From Malania oleifera (Eukaryota > Streptophyta > Magnoliopsida > Santalales > Ximeniaceae), in contig NC_080423.1 of NCBI RefSeq assembly GCF_029873635.1, forward strand, positions 109,757,087 to 109,821,086: DNA of 64,000 nt. The letters run 5' to 3'. Positions 25,161-37,100 of this stretch are shown one piece after another (within the stretch, counting starts at the first letter, position 1; every line of letters begins with the position of its first letter). Position numbers and translations under genes: made by a program. Below the pieces are notes generated by a model. The model saw only the letters and a program-made list of their open reading frames with translations, made no database searches and was not told where the DNA came from.

Positions 25161-26459
25161 AGGGGTGTACACAGTTCGGTTCAATTCTCGATTTCCAAAA
25201 TGATTGAACCGAAACCAAACCATATACCGTCAATTTATGAACGAACCAAACCATGAACTTTGCTCAGTTAATTTCAATTTTACCGATTTTTGAACTATCA
25301 AGCAACAAAAATATTACTTGAGCCCAAGTTGGGCTGCATCAACAGGCCACAACCCTTTATATAACTCCTGGGCCAAGGCTTTAATTGCAAAGTCATGCAC
25401 GTGAGACATGCTGAAAGAGGATCCAAATAAAATATATAAGGTGAGGATACTTATTTTCTTCCCATTTCCAACTGATGTGGGACCGCTAGCATCTTGTGGT
25501 TTCTGCATCTTAAATTCTTCTTTCTGGTTTTCTATGTGAGAAGGCCGCTGCCCGCCGAGAAGGGTTGTGGGCTAGATTGTAGAATAAATTAATATTATGA
25601 TCTCCACTTAGATTCTCCAGATTTCATGTACTTGTAAATTTGATATCACCAAAAGCAATTTAAAAAAAAAAAATTATCTACCCAAAACTCTATATATATA
25701 TATATATATGCGTGCGTGTGTATGTGTGTGTGTGTGAGCGCATGTACTTATAGACACACGAATTGAAGCTGTTGGATTTGAAGATGAATGTCATGGTAAA
25801 TGTCACATAGAATCATCCATTCACTTCCTTCTTCTTCCATTTTTTGTTTTCTTTTCTTGAAATTTAAAAACATCACAGCAATGAAAGTTCAGTAGAAATA
25901 TATTAATTAATTTTGATGCCATGGAAGCTTCGCCTATTAGGAGAGAGTTCTTCTATTCGGTGATGGTGCCTTTGTCCTCAACAATTTGGTGACGGAGCAC
26001 ATGGGCAGTTAGTGAGCGATGTCAGGGAAGTCATTGTTTGGCAAGGCTCTCTTGCCGGAGTTCATGGAGTTGGAGTCGTCGACCATGTCGGCGGCAGATT
26101 TGAAGGCCCAAATGGTGTCAAGCTTGGAAAGAAAAATCTGGTGCTGAATGTTGATTACCCAAATCCAAGGATGCAAATAGCTTTGGGACTAGTTAGAGTC
26201 CGTTCCAGATCGAAAATGGAGATTGACAATTAAACCCAGAAGAACCACCATAAGCATTTGAAGATGAAGATGAAGACGAAGAGACCACATTTTAATTATT
26301 CCAACTTTGGCAGTCATGGTGGATTTGGAGGTGGTTTCTCACTGGTGACTGGTGATCCAACAAGCAGCATCTATAATTATCCTTATTATATAAAATTATA
26401 TAATTATAATTTATTAATTCGATTTTCAATCGGTTCGGTTTTGGTTGAAATCGAAACCG
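25153..26459. mobile_element. Possible hAT-type non-autonomous element, truncated by copia element C
   Basis: The left edge CAGGGGTGTACACAGTTCGG followed by AACCGAAACCAAACC resembles plant hAT termini. At 26405-26459, CAATCGGTTCGGTTTTGG and AAATCGAAACCG form an inverse-type edge, cut at 26460 by the copia LTR. No intact right terminus or 8-bp duplication can be shown. The interior is not transposase-like. Confidence 0.35.
26012..26233 (+). other. Unidentified GC-richer open frame, possible captured gene fragment
   Basis: A 73-codon frame (begins MSDVREVIVWQG, ends SRSKMEIDN) lies in sequence noticeably richer in G and C than its flanks. The surrounding frames contain stops, and the complementary strand also has a partial frame. 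I do not recognise a domain. It sits between two hAT-like ends, so capture of host sequence by a transposon is one explanation; chance is another. Confidence 0.2.
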
Positions 26460-26717
26460 TGTTAAGCTTTTGTGGAGCCTAGTTGCGTTCAATCTAGATG
26501 ATGACCAGACTTTTCTTTAATGAGAGATTTCTATCCTAAAGCTTAGTCCATGGAGCGAAAGCTTGGGCCCATTTTTGTAACCCATTCAAAACTTTGTCTG
26601 TAGCATATAAAATGATTGTTTTTGGGTGATTAGGATTGAGCGGTCACACTTCGCGAGAGAGCGAGCAAGAGAGCATTGTAACACCGTACTCTCTGTATTT
26701 TTCTTCCTGATAATAGT

Positions 26718-28700
26718 TCTTCTTGACATTACACTTTGGAAGGATAAAAGAAGGGGAATCATCAGGGTTTCGTCGATGAATACAGGGGATTCGTCGACAA
26801 AGGTTTAACAGAATTCGTCAACGAAGACTGAATTTCGTCAACAAAGAAATACTGAGAGAGGTTTGAACCGACTGAATTTCGTCGACGAAGGACTGAATTT
26901 CGTCAACGAAATTAATGAAGAATTCTTCAACGAATGACGTGGCTCGTTGACGAATCTAGTTCTATAAATATGAAAAATCCGATTTTTAACTTCATTAAGA
27001 AGCAAACTCTCTCCTCTCTCTCTCTCCCCTTCGGCCCTCTCTCTCTCTCTCATCGATTTTGGGCCAGATTTATGCCGGTTCGACGTTTTGAAGTCACCAC
27101 GACGCTCCTAGGGAAGTTCTCTCCAAATCTGCCGGAGCGGATCGTTGGTGAAAGCAAGTTGGAAATCATCCCTAAGTTGAGGTAAGGTTTTTTAAGCCAA
27201 ATTTGATATTGTGGTAGTTATAAGAAATGATGTACACATAGAAATACTAAAGTTTAATACTGAGAGTTTTCAATTTCAGGGTATTGATTAGGAAATCCTA
27301 CGGGGGGTAGACCACGATATTTTATGGGCTTTCTCAGTAACCAGATAAGGGAATAAACTAAAGCAGTTACTTTTTACGCAAAATTAGTATTATTATAAGC
27401 AAATTGATTTCCTGAAAATATTTACAATACTTGAATATTATGGAATAAATGCACGTTTGGGAAAAATACTGCTATTATGTTGAAATGTGTATATATGTGT
27501 GAGATGTCAGGTTATTATGATTTTAGAATTGGAAGTATGATTTTATACAGCACATGTGTGGCATGAATATTATTTTAAGTGAAATGTAACATGATATGAA
27601 AGATTTTACGAGTAAAGCATGTTTTCAGGTATTATGAAAAGATATGTTATGTTACGATGATTTTGATGAATATATATATAATAATGGATTTATTTTCATA
27701 ATATATATACCTGAAATGATTTCGGAACGAGGTCGTATTTATGAGTTCGGCGTGAAACCATATTTATTTATGATTTCGGCGCGAGGCCGTATTTATGTAT
27801 GACTTCGGCACGAGGCCGCTATTATATCATGTAGTATATGTTATCAGAACCCGGATGTTAGTTTAGTTCAGTTCAGGGGTTCGATACCGTAGCTTATAGA
27901 TCAGATGTTTATGATCATATTAGTACTAACCATCCCACGAGGGGGTGGGAGATAAATAGTTGATGTGACTTTCAGTAGAATGTGGAAGTCCACCTGACAG
28001 TCCGGACTAGGGTGTGGTGGGCCCATCGTACTTACAGACATATTTGACTCGGCAGTGGTTGACCAGCCATTGTCGGGTCCCGCCTTCGGGCTGCATAACC
28101 CATCATGGGAGGTAATACATGACACCAGCTAGCTATTCATCCTGGGTATATTTTCAGTATTACAGTTTTAATAGATGTTTTACGTATGTTATGATTTATT
28201 AACAAATATGAAAGTATATGATTATCCAATATGATATGACGAATATTTATAGAGTTATGAAATGTATGGTATACGTATAAGTACCTTAAAATATTCATGT
28301 TACCACACAACTGTATTTAGTTTATTTTCCCTTACTGAGAAGTGTCTCACCCCCAAACATTAAATGATTTTTAGGAAACCCAGAGAGACCGGTGGGTCAG
28401 GACTGCCGTTGAGTGATTGGAGCTTCCCTACTAGAAGGGTAAGCTTTGAACTAAGATCAGGAGATTTTTGTTGTATGATCCTAGTGTTATTTTGACTTTT
28501 TGGAGGTTGTATATAGGAACAGTAATTTGATGATATAGTAAACTCTGGTATTATGTTTTATGGTTGGATATTTAAGATTTTATACTTACTGCTTCTTAGG
28601 TTTCCGCTGTGATTGACAGGTGTCCCCGTTACCCACGGGTTTGGGTCAAATTTTTCATTTAATTTGTTACATTATATATTGAGAATTTGAAGTCGTTACA
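26718..28700 (+). mobile_element. Solo LTR D inserted in the copia 5' LTR
   Basis: 1983-bp insertion flanked by ATAGT at 26713-26717 and 28701-28705; removing it restores a continuous copia LTR. It ends GTCGTTACA and is a sister of solo LTR E (1988 bp). In order: eight variants of TTCGTCGACGAA (26766-26956), CT-rich leader (27007-27050), donor-like TTGAGGTAAGG (27178-27188), GCGAGGCCGTATTTATG minisatellite (27715-27830), hairpin TGAGA-AGTG-TCTCA (28336-28349), acceptor-like ATTTTTAG ending 28374, and CCCCGTTACCCACGGGTTTG. No open reading frame of note. Confidence 0.9.
27182..28374 (+). promoter_or_regulatory. Candidate LTR-internal leader intron of D
   Basis: A good donor consensus (GAG|GTAAGG at 27181-27187) follows the pyrimidine-rich leader, and a T-rich AG acceptor lies at 28373-28374, 25 nt after the hairpin 28336-28349. 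Equivalent donor and acceptor pairs occupy matching places in E, F, H, L and the A-family LTRs. Splicing is inferred from these signals only. Confidence 0.35.
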
Positions 28701-28768
28701 ATAGTGAAATCCCTGCAACTCTGCGGACGTAGGCAAAATTTCTGAACCATGTAAATACTGTCTTATGT

Positions 28769-29143
28769 ATGTATGAAAAATCGTCAGCAAATAACAAGGT
28801 ACATCTGATGAAGAAATTGTTTAATTTGAAGATGGCAGAGAATGCATCAGTAACACAACATTTGAATGAGTTTAATACTATCACAAATCAATTATTGTCT
28901 GTAGAAATTGATTTTGATGATGAGATTCGTGCACTGATCATTTTGGTTTCGTTGCCAAACAGTTGGGAGGCAATGAGGATGGCAGTAAGCAACTCTACTA
29001 GAAAAGAAAAACTGAAGTATAATTATATACGAGATATAATTCTGGCTAAGAAGATTCACAGAAGAGATGTAAGTGAAACCTCAGGATCTAGTTATGCCAT
29101 AAACCTTGAGACAAGAGGCAGAGGTAATGACCAAAATAATACA
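28769..29143 (+). pseudogene. Copia gag fragment
   Basis: A frame encoding KKLFNLKMAENASVTQHLNE, FDDEIRALIIL and NSWEAMRMAVSNST motifs, the middle of a plant copia gag (UBN2-type). The N-terminal part is lost: LTR sequence runs almost directly into it. At about 29130 it is joined to sequence downstream of the protease in another frame, so the CCHC knuckle and protease active site are missing. Non-functional. Confidence 0.85.
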
Positions 29144-32129
29144 AAACTATGTAGCAGGAGATTTTGGTAAGGTGTATTTGACTAATGGTACATCCTTGGA
29201 TGTTGTGGGTATGGGAAACATTCGGATGTCATTGTCCAATGGGTCTGTTTGGTTACTGGAGAAGGTACAACATATTCCTGACCTGAGAAGGAATTTGATT
29301 TCTGTCGAACAACTTGATGATGAAAGGCATGCAATGTTGTTTGCTGGTGGCACTTGGAAGGTTACAAAAGGAGCCAAAGTATTGGCTTGTGGAAAGAAAT
29401 CTAGTACTCTATACATGACCTCAAGTCCAAGAGACACAATTGCAGTTGCTGAAGCAAGTACTGATACAAGCTTATGGCACCGCAGACTTGGTCACATAAG
29501 TGAGAAAGGGATGAAGATGCTACTGTCAAAAGGGAAACTATCGGAATTTAAGTCCGTTGATTTTGACTTGTGTGAAAGATGCATCTTAGGAAAGAAGAAA
29601 AGGGTGAGTTTCTTGAAAAGTGGCAAAACACCAAAGGCTGAAAAATTGGAGTTAGTGCACACAGATTTATGGGGGCCTTCTCCCGTTGTATCCCTTGGAG
29701 GTTCAAGGTACTACGTTACTTTCATTGATGACTCAACCAGAAAGGTATGAGTTTATTTTATGAAAAATAAATATGATGTATTTGAAACTTTTAAGAAGTG
29801 GAAGGCTATGGTTGAGACAGAGTCAGGTTTGAAAATAAAGTGTTTGAGGTTGGACAATGGAGGAGAGTACATAGATGGAGGGTTCAGAGAGTATTGTGCT
29901 GCACATGGAATCAGAATGGAAAAGACCATTCCTGGGACACCACAACAGAATGGTGTGGCTGAGCGAATGAACAGAACTCTCAATGAGCGTGCTAGGAGTG
30001 TGAGGTTGCATGCTGGACTACCAAAAACTTTCTGGGCTGATGCTGTTAGTACTGTTGCTTATTTAATAAACCGAGGACTTTCAGTTCCCATGGAGTTCAG
30101 ACTTCCTGAAAAGGTTTGGAGTGATGAAGAGGTAAAGTTTTCTCACTTAAAAGTTTTTGATTGTGTTTCTTATGTTCATATTGATTCTAATGCTCGTAAT
30201 AAACTTGATGCAAAGTCCAAAATATGTTATTTCATTGGCTATGGTGATGAGAAATTTGGCTATTGGTTTTGGGATGAACAAAATAGGAAAATAATCAGAA
30301 GTAGAAATGTGATATTTAATGAACGGGTTATGTACAAGGACAGGTCAACTGTAGTGTCAGATGTCATGGTGATAGATCAGAAGAAATCTGAGTTTGTTAA
30401 CTTAGATGAACTGACTGAAAGTACTGTCTAGGAAAGGGATGAAGATGATAAGGAGAATGTTGAATCACAGGCAAATCAGAATACACCTGTAGCTGTGGTC
30501 GGTAAATCTTCCAGGACCATTAGACCTCCACAACGTTATTCACCTGCTCTAAATTATCTCTTGCTAACTGATGGTGGTGAGCTAGAGTGTTATGATGAAG
30601 CCTTGCAGGATGAAAGTTCAAGCAAGTGGGAGTTAGCCATGAAGGATGAGATGGATTCCTTGTTGGGGAATCAGACATGGGAACTAACTGAATTGCTAGT
30701 AGGGAAGAAGGCTTTGCACAACAAGTGGGTATACCGAATAAAGAACGAACATGATGGTAGCAAGCGCTACAAAGCCAGATTAGTTGTCAAAGGGTTCCAA
30801 CAAAAGGAGGGCATTGACTTCACAGAAATATTTTCTCCAGTTGTGAAGATGTCGACAATTAGACTGCTACTGGGAATGGTGGCTGTAGAAAATCTACATC
30901 TTGAGCAGTTAGATGTGAAAACGGCATTCCTTCATGGTGACTTAGAGGAAGACATCTACATGATTCAGGAAGAAGGGTTCATTGTTCAGGGACAAGAGAA
31001 TTTAGTCTGCAAACTTAGAAAAAGCTTTTATGGTCTAAAACAAGCTCCAAGACAATTGTATAAGAAATTTGATAGTTTTATGCATAAAATTGGGTTCAAG
31101 AGATGTAAAACTAATCACTGTTGTTATGTTAAGTTCTTTGACAATTTTTACATCATTTTACTATTATATGTAAATGATATGCTCATTGCAGGGTCTAGCA
31201 TTGAGGAGATTAATAATCTGAAAAAACAATTGTCAAAACAATTTGCAATGAAGGATTTGGGAGCTGTAAAGCAAATCGTTGGAATGAGAATCATTAGAGA
31301 TAAGATTAATAGTACATTGAAGCTTTCACAGTCAGAGTATGTGAAGAAAATTCTCAGCAGGTTCAATATGAATGAAGCTAAATCAGTGAGCACACCCTTG
31401 GGTAGTCATTTCTAACTGAGCAAGGAACAGTCACCGAAGACAGAAGAAGAAAGGGACCATATGAGTAAGGTGCCCTATGCCTCAACTATTGGCAGCTTGA
31501 TGTATGCTATGGTGTGTACAGGGCCAGACATTGCACATGTAGTGGGAGTTGTGAGCGAATTCATGAGTAGGCTAGGAAAGCAGCATTGGGAGACAGTCAA
31601 GTGGATTCTAAGATTTTTGAGGGGTTCATCAGATACATGTCTTTGCTTTATAGGTGCAAATTTGAAACTGTAGGATTATGTAGACACTAATTTTACTGAT
31701 GATAATGATAGTAAAAAGAGTACTATTGGGTTTGTATTTATTCTGGGTGGTACAACTATATCTTGGGTTTCAAATTTACCAAAGATTGTTACTTTGTCTA
31801 CTACAGAAGCTGAGTATGTTGCAGCAACTGAAGCTGGAAAGGAGATGATTTGGCTACATGGTTTCTTAAATGAATTGGGTAAGAAGCAGAAGATGAGCAT
31901 TCTACACAGTGATAGTCAGAGTGTAATTTTTCTTGCCAAAAATTCGGCCTTTCATTCAAAGTTGAAACATATACAAACAAAATACCACTTTATCCGTTAC
32001 CTTGTTGAAGATAAGCTGATAATACTTGCGAAGATCTATGGATCTAAGAACCCGGCAGACATGTTGACTAAGGGTGTTACTATTGAGAAGCTGAAGTTGT
32101 GTGCAACTTCAGTTGGTCTTCTAACTTGA
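29106..32129 (+). pseudogene. Copia pol: integrase, reverse transcriptase, RNase H (broken)
   Basis: One frame runs across the region with four in-frame stops (29748 TGA, 30429 TAG, 31413 TAA, 31671 TAG). Integrase: LWHRRLGH and CERCILGKKK zinc residues, then the catalytic Asp in HTDLWGP, Asp in LDNGGEY and Glu in NGVAERMN (29470-29970). RT: KARLVVKGFQQKEGIDF, LDVKTAFLHGDLEEDIYM and FYGLKQAPRQ (30765-31070). The catalytic YVDD box reads YVND (AAT at 31173-31175). RNase H: TLSTTEAEYVAA and KHIQTKYHFIR with the terminal NPADMLTKG; its DAD motif near 31680 reads DTN. These changes show the copy is dead beyond the stop codons. Confidence 0.95.
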
Positions 32130-32221
32130 GGACAGGAGGATGAGTTGCAGGGAAAATGGATTGTTTGTTTGGAGGATTGCAGTCGATATTGGTGATTGAA
32201 CTAGTTTCCAAGTGGGAGATT

Positions 32222-32377
32222 TGTTGGGCTTTTGTGGAGCCTAGTTGCGTTAAATCTGAATGATGACCCGACTTTTCTTTAATGAGAGATTTCTATCCTA
32301 AGCCTTCGCTTCATGGACTAAGCCTTAGAAAAAAATAAAGGATTAGGAATTAAGTTTCAATTCTTAAAAATAGCTAA
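32222..32377 (+). repeat. Truncated 3' LTR of copia element C
   Basis: Begins at TGTTGGGCTTTTG just after the polypurine tract. It matches 26460 onward for about 95 bases (GATGACCCGACTTTTCTTTAA etc.), then diverges and stops where LTR fragment G begins. Confidence 0.85.
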
Positions 32378-33480
32378 TGTGTGACGCCTCGAACTGAGTG
32401 GGGTCCAGGGTGCCACTTTTCATAAATAAAATCAATATAAGTAGCGTAAATAATCTAAAATCTCTAATATTATAATACCAGAGTACTAAACCACCACATT
32501 TACATAGGTATTACCAAGTAACAATATTTACATCACGTGAAATAAAAAAACATATTTAACTGGTTTTACACAAACACTTACTCTAAACTATATTTTTCTA
32601 ACTCCGCCTAGAAGCTCGCTAGGCCTGATCTCTGGTACGTCCTGAAATATAAGTTTAATTATTGGAGCAAGACACATTTCAGTAAGTAAAGACTAAATTA
32701 ACATTAGTGTGTGTCTAGAATGAGTTTTAGCATATAAATAATTTAATAATAATTTAACTATAATAGAAATTTCATTTATAAACTTTAGGTCACATATCTA
32801 TAAATAAAAATACATATTTTTCTCCCAAAATAACATTTAGGCCTATTAAATGGCCATAGTCACATAAATACACAAAAATATATATATATATAAAAGAACT
32901 TCTTTTGACCTATGCGTGTCATGTTTAATCCCCATGATCGGGTTGTGCAGTCCGAAAATTGGACTTAGTTTGATTGGCCAACTAAATTTAAATCAAAATA
33001 TTATGTCTGTAAGAACGATTTGCTTACCACATCTTGTTCCGAAAATAGGTGGGTACAATCTACTTAAGCCAAATTGACTATCCACTGTAAACACTTCCAC
33101 AATAATGTGGTTGCACTAATATTCTTCCGTAACTACAGTACCGAACATTTACCACATCCGACCCATCAGGATTTTTAAAACATATAATTATAATTCATAC
33201 AATTAAAACAATATCATAATCTCATAAATATTCCCAATATAAAATACGTACAAAAATATCATCCTTAATCCTAATCTCATCAATATTTGCAATAAATCAT
33301 ATATTAAATATACATCGGAAAAATTCCCAAACTTGCTCAATTATGCGATGAAATAAAATAAACTCGTGCCACATAATTTGTATAATAATTATAATTTCAT
33401 AAATTATCTTAAAATATTTTATAAATATATATCTAGTAGATTTAAATAAAAACATGTTGGCCATCAACAATATTTTAAAC
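32378..33480 (-). mobile_element. LTR fragment G (Ty3/gypsy-type)
   Basis: Minus-strand LTR 3' portion starting TGTGACGCCTCGAACTGAGT. It has a decayed hairpin zone (AAGACACATTTCAGTAAG, about 32669-32687), the CCCCATGATCGGGTTGTGCA block (32931-32950), and ends in TGCCACATAATTTG plus AT-rich sequence. 32930-33210 aligns with 60405-60720. The GA-rich leader and U3 are absent, so it is truncated on the right; the boundary is approximate. Confidence 0.6.
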
Positions 33481-33779
33481 CTTTATATTTTTGAAGGTGC
33501 AAGAAAAGAGTCTTTAACTTTAGCTGTCATTTTATGCAAAATCCCTTGGTGGAAAACCAAAAAGGAAAAAAATATTATTCAAATTGTAAAAAAAGAAAAG
33601 AAAAAAGGAACAAAAACAAAAAAGAGAAAAAGGCAATTTGCAACATGCTTGAATGCCAAGACTCCACTCGGCACCAATGCAAGGCCACACTCGACCAACA
33701 ATTCTTCTCCATTCAAAAAAGCTTTAAAAACAAAACAACAAATTTCCTTTGTGTTTTTGTGTGTGTATTGTGTGTGTGT

Positions 33780-33973
33780 GAGTGAGAGAGAGAGAGAGAG
33801 GGGAGAAACGTCTCTCTGCGCTGTTCTCCGTTCGAGGCTGGGATTAGCACACGTGGCAGCTGATGATACGTCGGCCCGTTCGAAAATCGCCGCTGCCGAA
33901 GCCGCCAAATCCAACTCTCCTTCCTCCGTCTCAATCTCCCCTCTGCTTCCTCGTGTCTTTGTTTCAGCCTTCC

Positions 33974-34005
<32 letters not shown>

Positions 34006-34178
34006 CTAAAAAGGGTAGCTTCAGCCATTGTAGGAAACTTGGAATTTAAGGGTCCTGCAAAAAAGGGAAAAGTAAAGATATTTGAAGGAACAACAAAAGC
34101 AGAGCGAAAGCACCGGCGCACCAAGCTGCCCAAATCGAAAAAACCCTAGTTGAGTTGAACCTTCAATCTCTCGAATGG
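33780..34178 (+). other. Probable 5' UTR exon of the coiled-coil gene
   Basis: GA-rich stretches (33782-33802, 33973-33998), rising GC content and a telo-box-like AAACCCTAG (34141-34149) mark a plant-style leader. A donor candidate GAATGG|GTTTGT sits at 34178/34179. The open frame across this region is low-complexity and is not taken as coding. The transcription start is not determined. Confidence 0.5.
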
Positions 34179-37100
34179 GTTTGTACCTTCGTTCTTCTCC
34201 TCCTTCCGTTTTCAGCTTTCCCCATCCTCGATTCTATTAAATATGGTCTCTTCCTCTGTTTTGTATCAGTGCTACTTTTCCTCTTTTGAAATTTGTGGAG
34301 TTTTTGAGTTGTCTGGAGTCGATTTGCCGTTGGGGGTTTTGGTTTGGGCCGTGTGCTTTTGGGTGGGGCATGGTTTGCATTTTGTGTGTTAGGGTTTGAA
34401 GTTGGTCTTTGATGTCGTGGTATTAGTATTTATGGATTTAGCGATGTGGTGGATTTAAAATTTGTGAAATTATCAGGGGTGACCATACATAATTCAATTT
34501 TGTTTTAGCTTTGAAGTTAGGGCTTATTTTTTCATTTTCTGTATTAGGGTTTGAAATTTGATCCCAATGTGTTGGTTTTAGCGTTGAAGGATAGTAATGT
34601 GTTGGAATTAGGAGTTATGGATTTAGTGGTAATTAAGTGAGTGCAGCAGCATCTTCAGATGACTGAGCGTAATGTGGTTTTGCTTTAGATTGATATTAGC
34701 TTGTCTGATACTTTGATGGTTTTGAATATGGGGTGCCAGAGGGATGTTCACCATGATCATAGGTTTTTATGCCAGAGGATGAAGCGAAAACAGTGAGAAT
34801 GCCTGTGGAGTGTTCCATTTTGTTGAGTTAGGTTCCTTCAGAGAGTTCTCTGTTCAGCGCAAAATGCCCCCATCAATAGCCTTGTGGTTATTTTGTTTAT
34901 TAAATTTTGCACCTCAATGCGTCATATTTCTTGCTGTGAGATTTCATTTTGGTAAATTCTTTATCTTTCCATACTTCAAAGTTTCAAACATCCATGAGTT
35001 GGGTTATTCACTGTAGATATGTGCCTTATTTAGGCCTTAATGTTTGTAGTATTATGCTTATCTGATGTGGATATCCATATATTTGCATGTGATTGTGTGC
35101 ATTGCGGTAGGCCAACAATTTATATCAAGCTATCCAGCAGCTTAAGATTCTAGGTGAAGTGCGGTCTTAGAAACAACAATATGTTGATGTTTCCAACAAA
35201 CCGAGAGACCTCTTTTTGTCGTGGTTTTTGGACAAGGGGGTGGAGGACTAATGAACATTTTTTGAAACCATGACTGATGGAGGGCACGACAGCAGCCAAT
35301 GTGATTAATACCCAAAAGCTGGTGCTGGTTGGCATTCTTGGATTGAATTACTTGCCTGTAACTGTTGGCTTTCAGGACATGAAAGCTGAGGAAATTTTTT
35401 TGAGGATTCTTCTTTCTCTACTATAATAAGGGCTGTTTAGATTGCTGGTATTATAGGTGAGGAATGGGTTTTTCATTTTCAGAAAATAGAATGATGACAT
35501 CTGAGTTGATTTCACATTCAAGAATCAGGAATAAACTGATTCCTCGTAACATTTTGTTTTGAAAATAACAACCACAAAACCAAGCCTTAAGTCCCACTAG
35601 GTGGGGTCGGATATATGAATCTTTTTCCGCTAATTTATGCCATCATGGACCATTTCTTTTGACAAATTCAGGGATATTAAATCCTTACTCACTATCTCAT
35701 CCCAAGTTATTTTAGGTCTACTCCTACCCCTTCTACTGCCCCCCACAGTAACTAACTCACTCTTTCTCACTGGTGTACAAACCTATGATATTGTTTCGAA
35801 ATTGATATTCTAAATCCAACAAACCTATGATATTGTTTTTAGTGCATCTAGGAGTAAAGAGAGTGATACCTTTGTGTGTGTTTTTCTCCCTTCTTCTCAC
35901 CCTATCCGCTATCACGCATAATTATTTTTATGTAGATACATATATTTTCTATTATTCCTTTCTTTTTTTTTTCACGGTTAGGTTGGCACGTGTTGGATGA
36001 ATTCAATAATTTTTCCCTTGATTTGTGTGGCGACAGTTAGTTAGTTATGGATTGTGCATGTTTGGATTTTTCTTGGAGTTTGTAAATTTAGTTGTCTCTT
36101 TTTTCCATTTTTTTTGTAAGATCTAAATTCCTAGAAGTTTTAGCCAGGATAAAGAATTTGGTGAAACATAGTGCCTAGTTTTTATGATTTGTTTTTAAGA
36201 AATTATCTAGGGTTCAATTTGAATAATTTTTCAGGTTAGTCATAAATTGAGCTCACAAATGGACTGGAAGGGTGGAACTATATAGTTTCCATGCAAGAAC
36301 AAGAATTAATGTTCTAAAAATATTGTTATTCTTATTATTATTGGTCATTGATCTAGTGTCATCAATGTTGAAATTTGTTCATATTATAATTTATACTTTC
36401 TAACACGATGGATCTTGTTTTGATTGAAATTTATGCTAATCTCATTTTAAAATTTGATTCTGTTTGTAGTGCTTAGGGATTCGTTATTTCATTCTTTACA
36501 ATTTTAAATTCTTATTTGTCCATAATCTGTACCCTGTTCTGGTCTCCTTCCCGTATGGTTGGCATCATAATAAAAAAAAAATTATGTTAATAAATTTGTT
36601 GAAGTTTTTGTAGAAATCTGTTGAGGTTTTGTATAATATAACACATAGTATGGGCTGCTTGTGAAGGTTTTTTTTTTCTTTTTTGTTCTTTTTTGTTGTG
36701 GAAACTTTTGCCCAAACTAAACAACTAAGATGAGATGCATTGTTTAACTTCAATACACTCACGCGCGCGCAAATACCTATATTTATTGGATGTGGCATTT
36801 TAAAAAAATAGGACTTGCTCCTCAAAATATTGTGACATCTCTTTTTTCTGGGTATGCTATCTATAAGTTAACAAACCATTTCCTCATTGTTAACAATGTA
36901 AGAATCAGAAAACTAGCTGATAAAAATGATAAAATATCCACATGATGCTAATGAGTTACTAGAAAATAAGTAGTACGGATATGTTGGATATAGATCTAGG
37001 CTGATTCAAGGGTCCTGTTTCCCTTTTTGGTTCATTATTTTTGTCCTATTTTTGTTGTCCACCAGAGGCCATTAATTTCCTTCTCTTTTGAAAGCCAGCA

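Larger units (their letters stand above)
26460..32377 (+). mobile_element. Element C: degenerate Ty1/copia retrotransposon (TNT1/Tork-like)
   Basis: 5' LTR start TGTTAAGCTTTTGTGGAGCC (26460) pairs with 3' LTR start TGTTGGGCTTTTGTGGAGCC (32222). The first ~90 bases are near-identical, then the 3' LTR is cut short at 32377 by LTR fragment G. The 5' LTR is split by solo LTR D (26718-28700) and resumes at 28701-28755. Gag and pol follow, with a deletion that removed the zinc knuckle and protease. Polypurine tract CAAGTGGGAGATT precedes 32222. The order integrase, RT, RNase H is that of Ty1/copia. Confidence 0.92.

Noticed and set aside
29147..31900. Minus-strand frames across the copia pol region
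   Set aside because: Shadows of the plus-strand pol frame, which carries all recognisable motifs.
33454..34149. 231-codon open frame upstream of the coiled-coil gene, and its 184-codon mirror on the other strand
   Set aside because: Lys- and Ser/Glu-rich low-complexity translation arising from GA repeats and purine runs. It lies in what looks like promoter and 5' UTR, with no domain or splice support.
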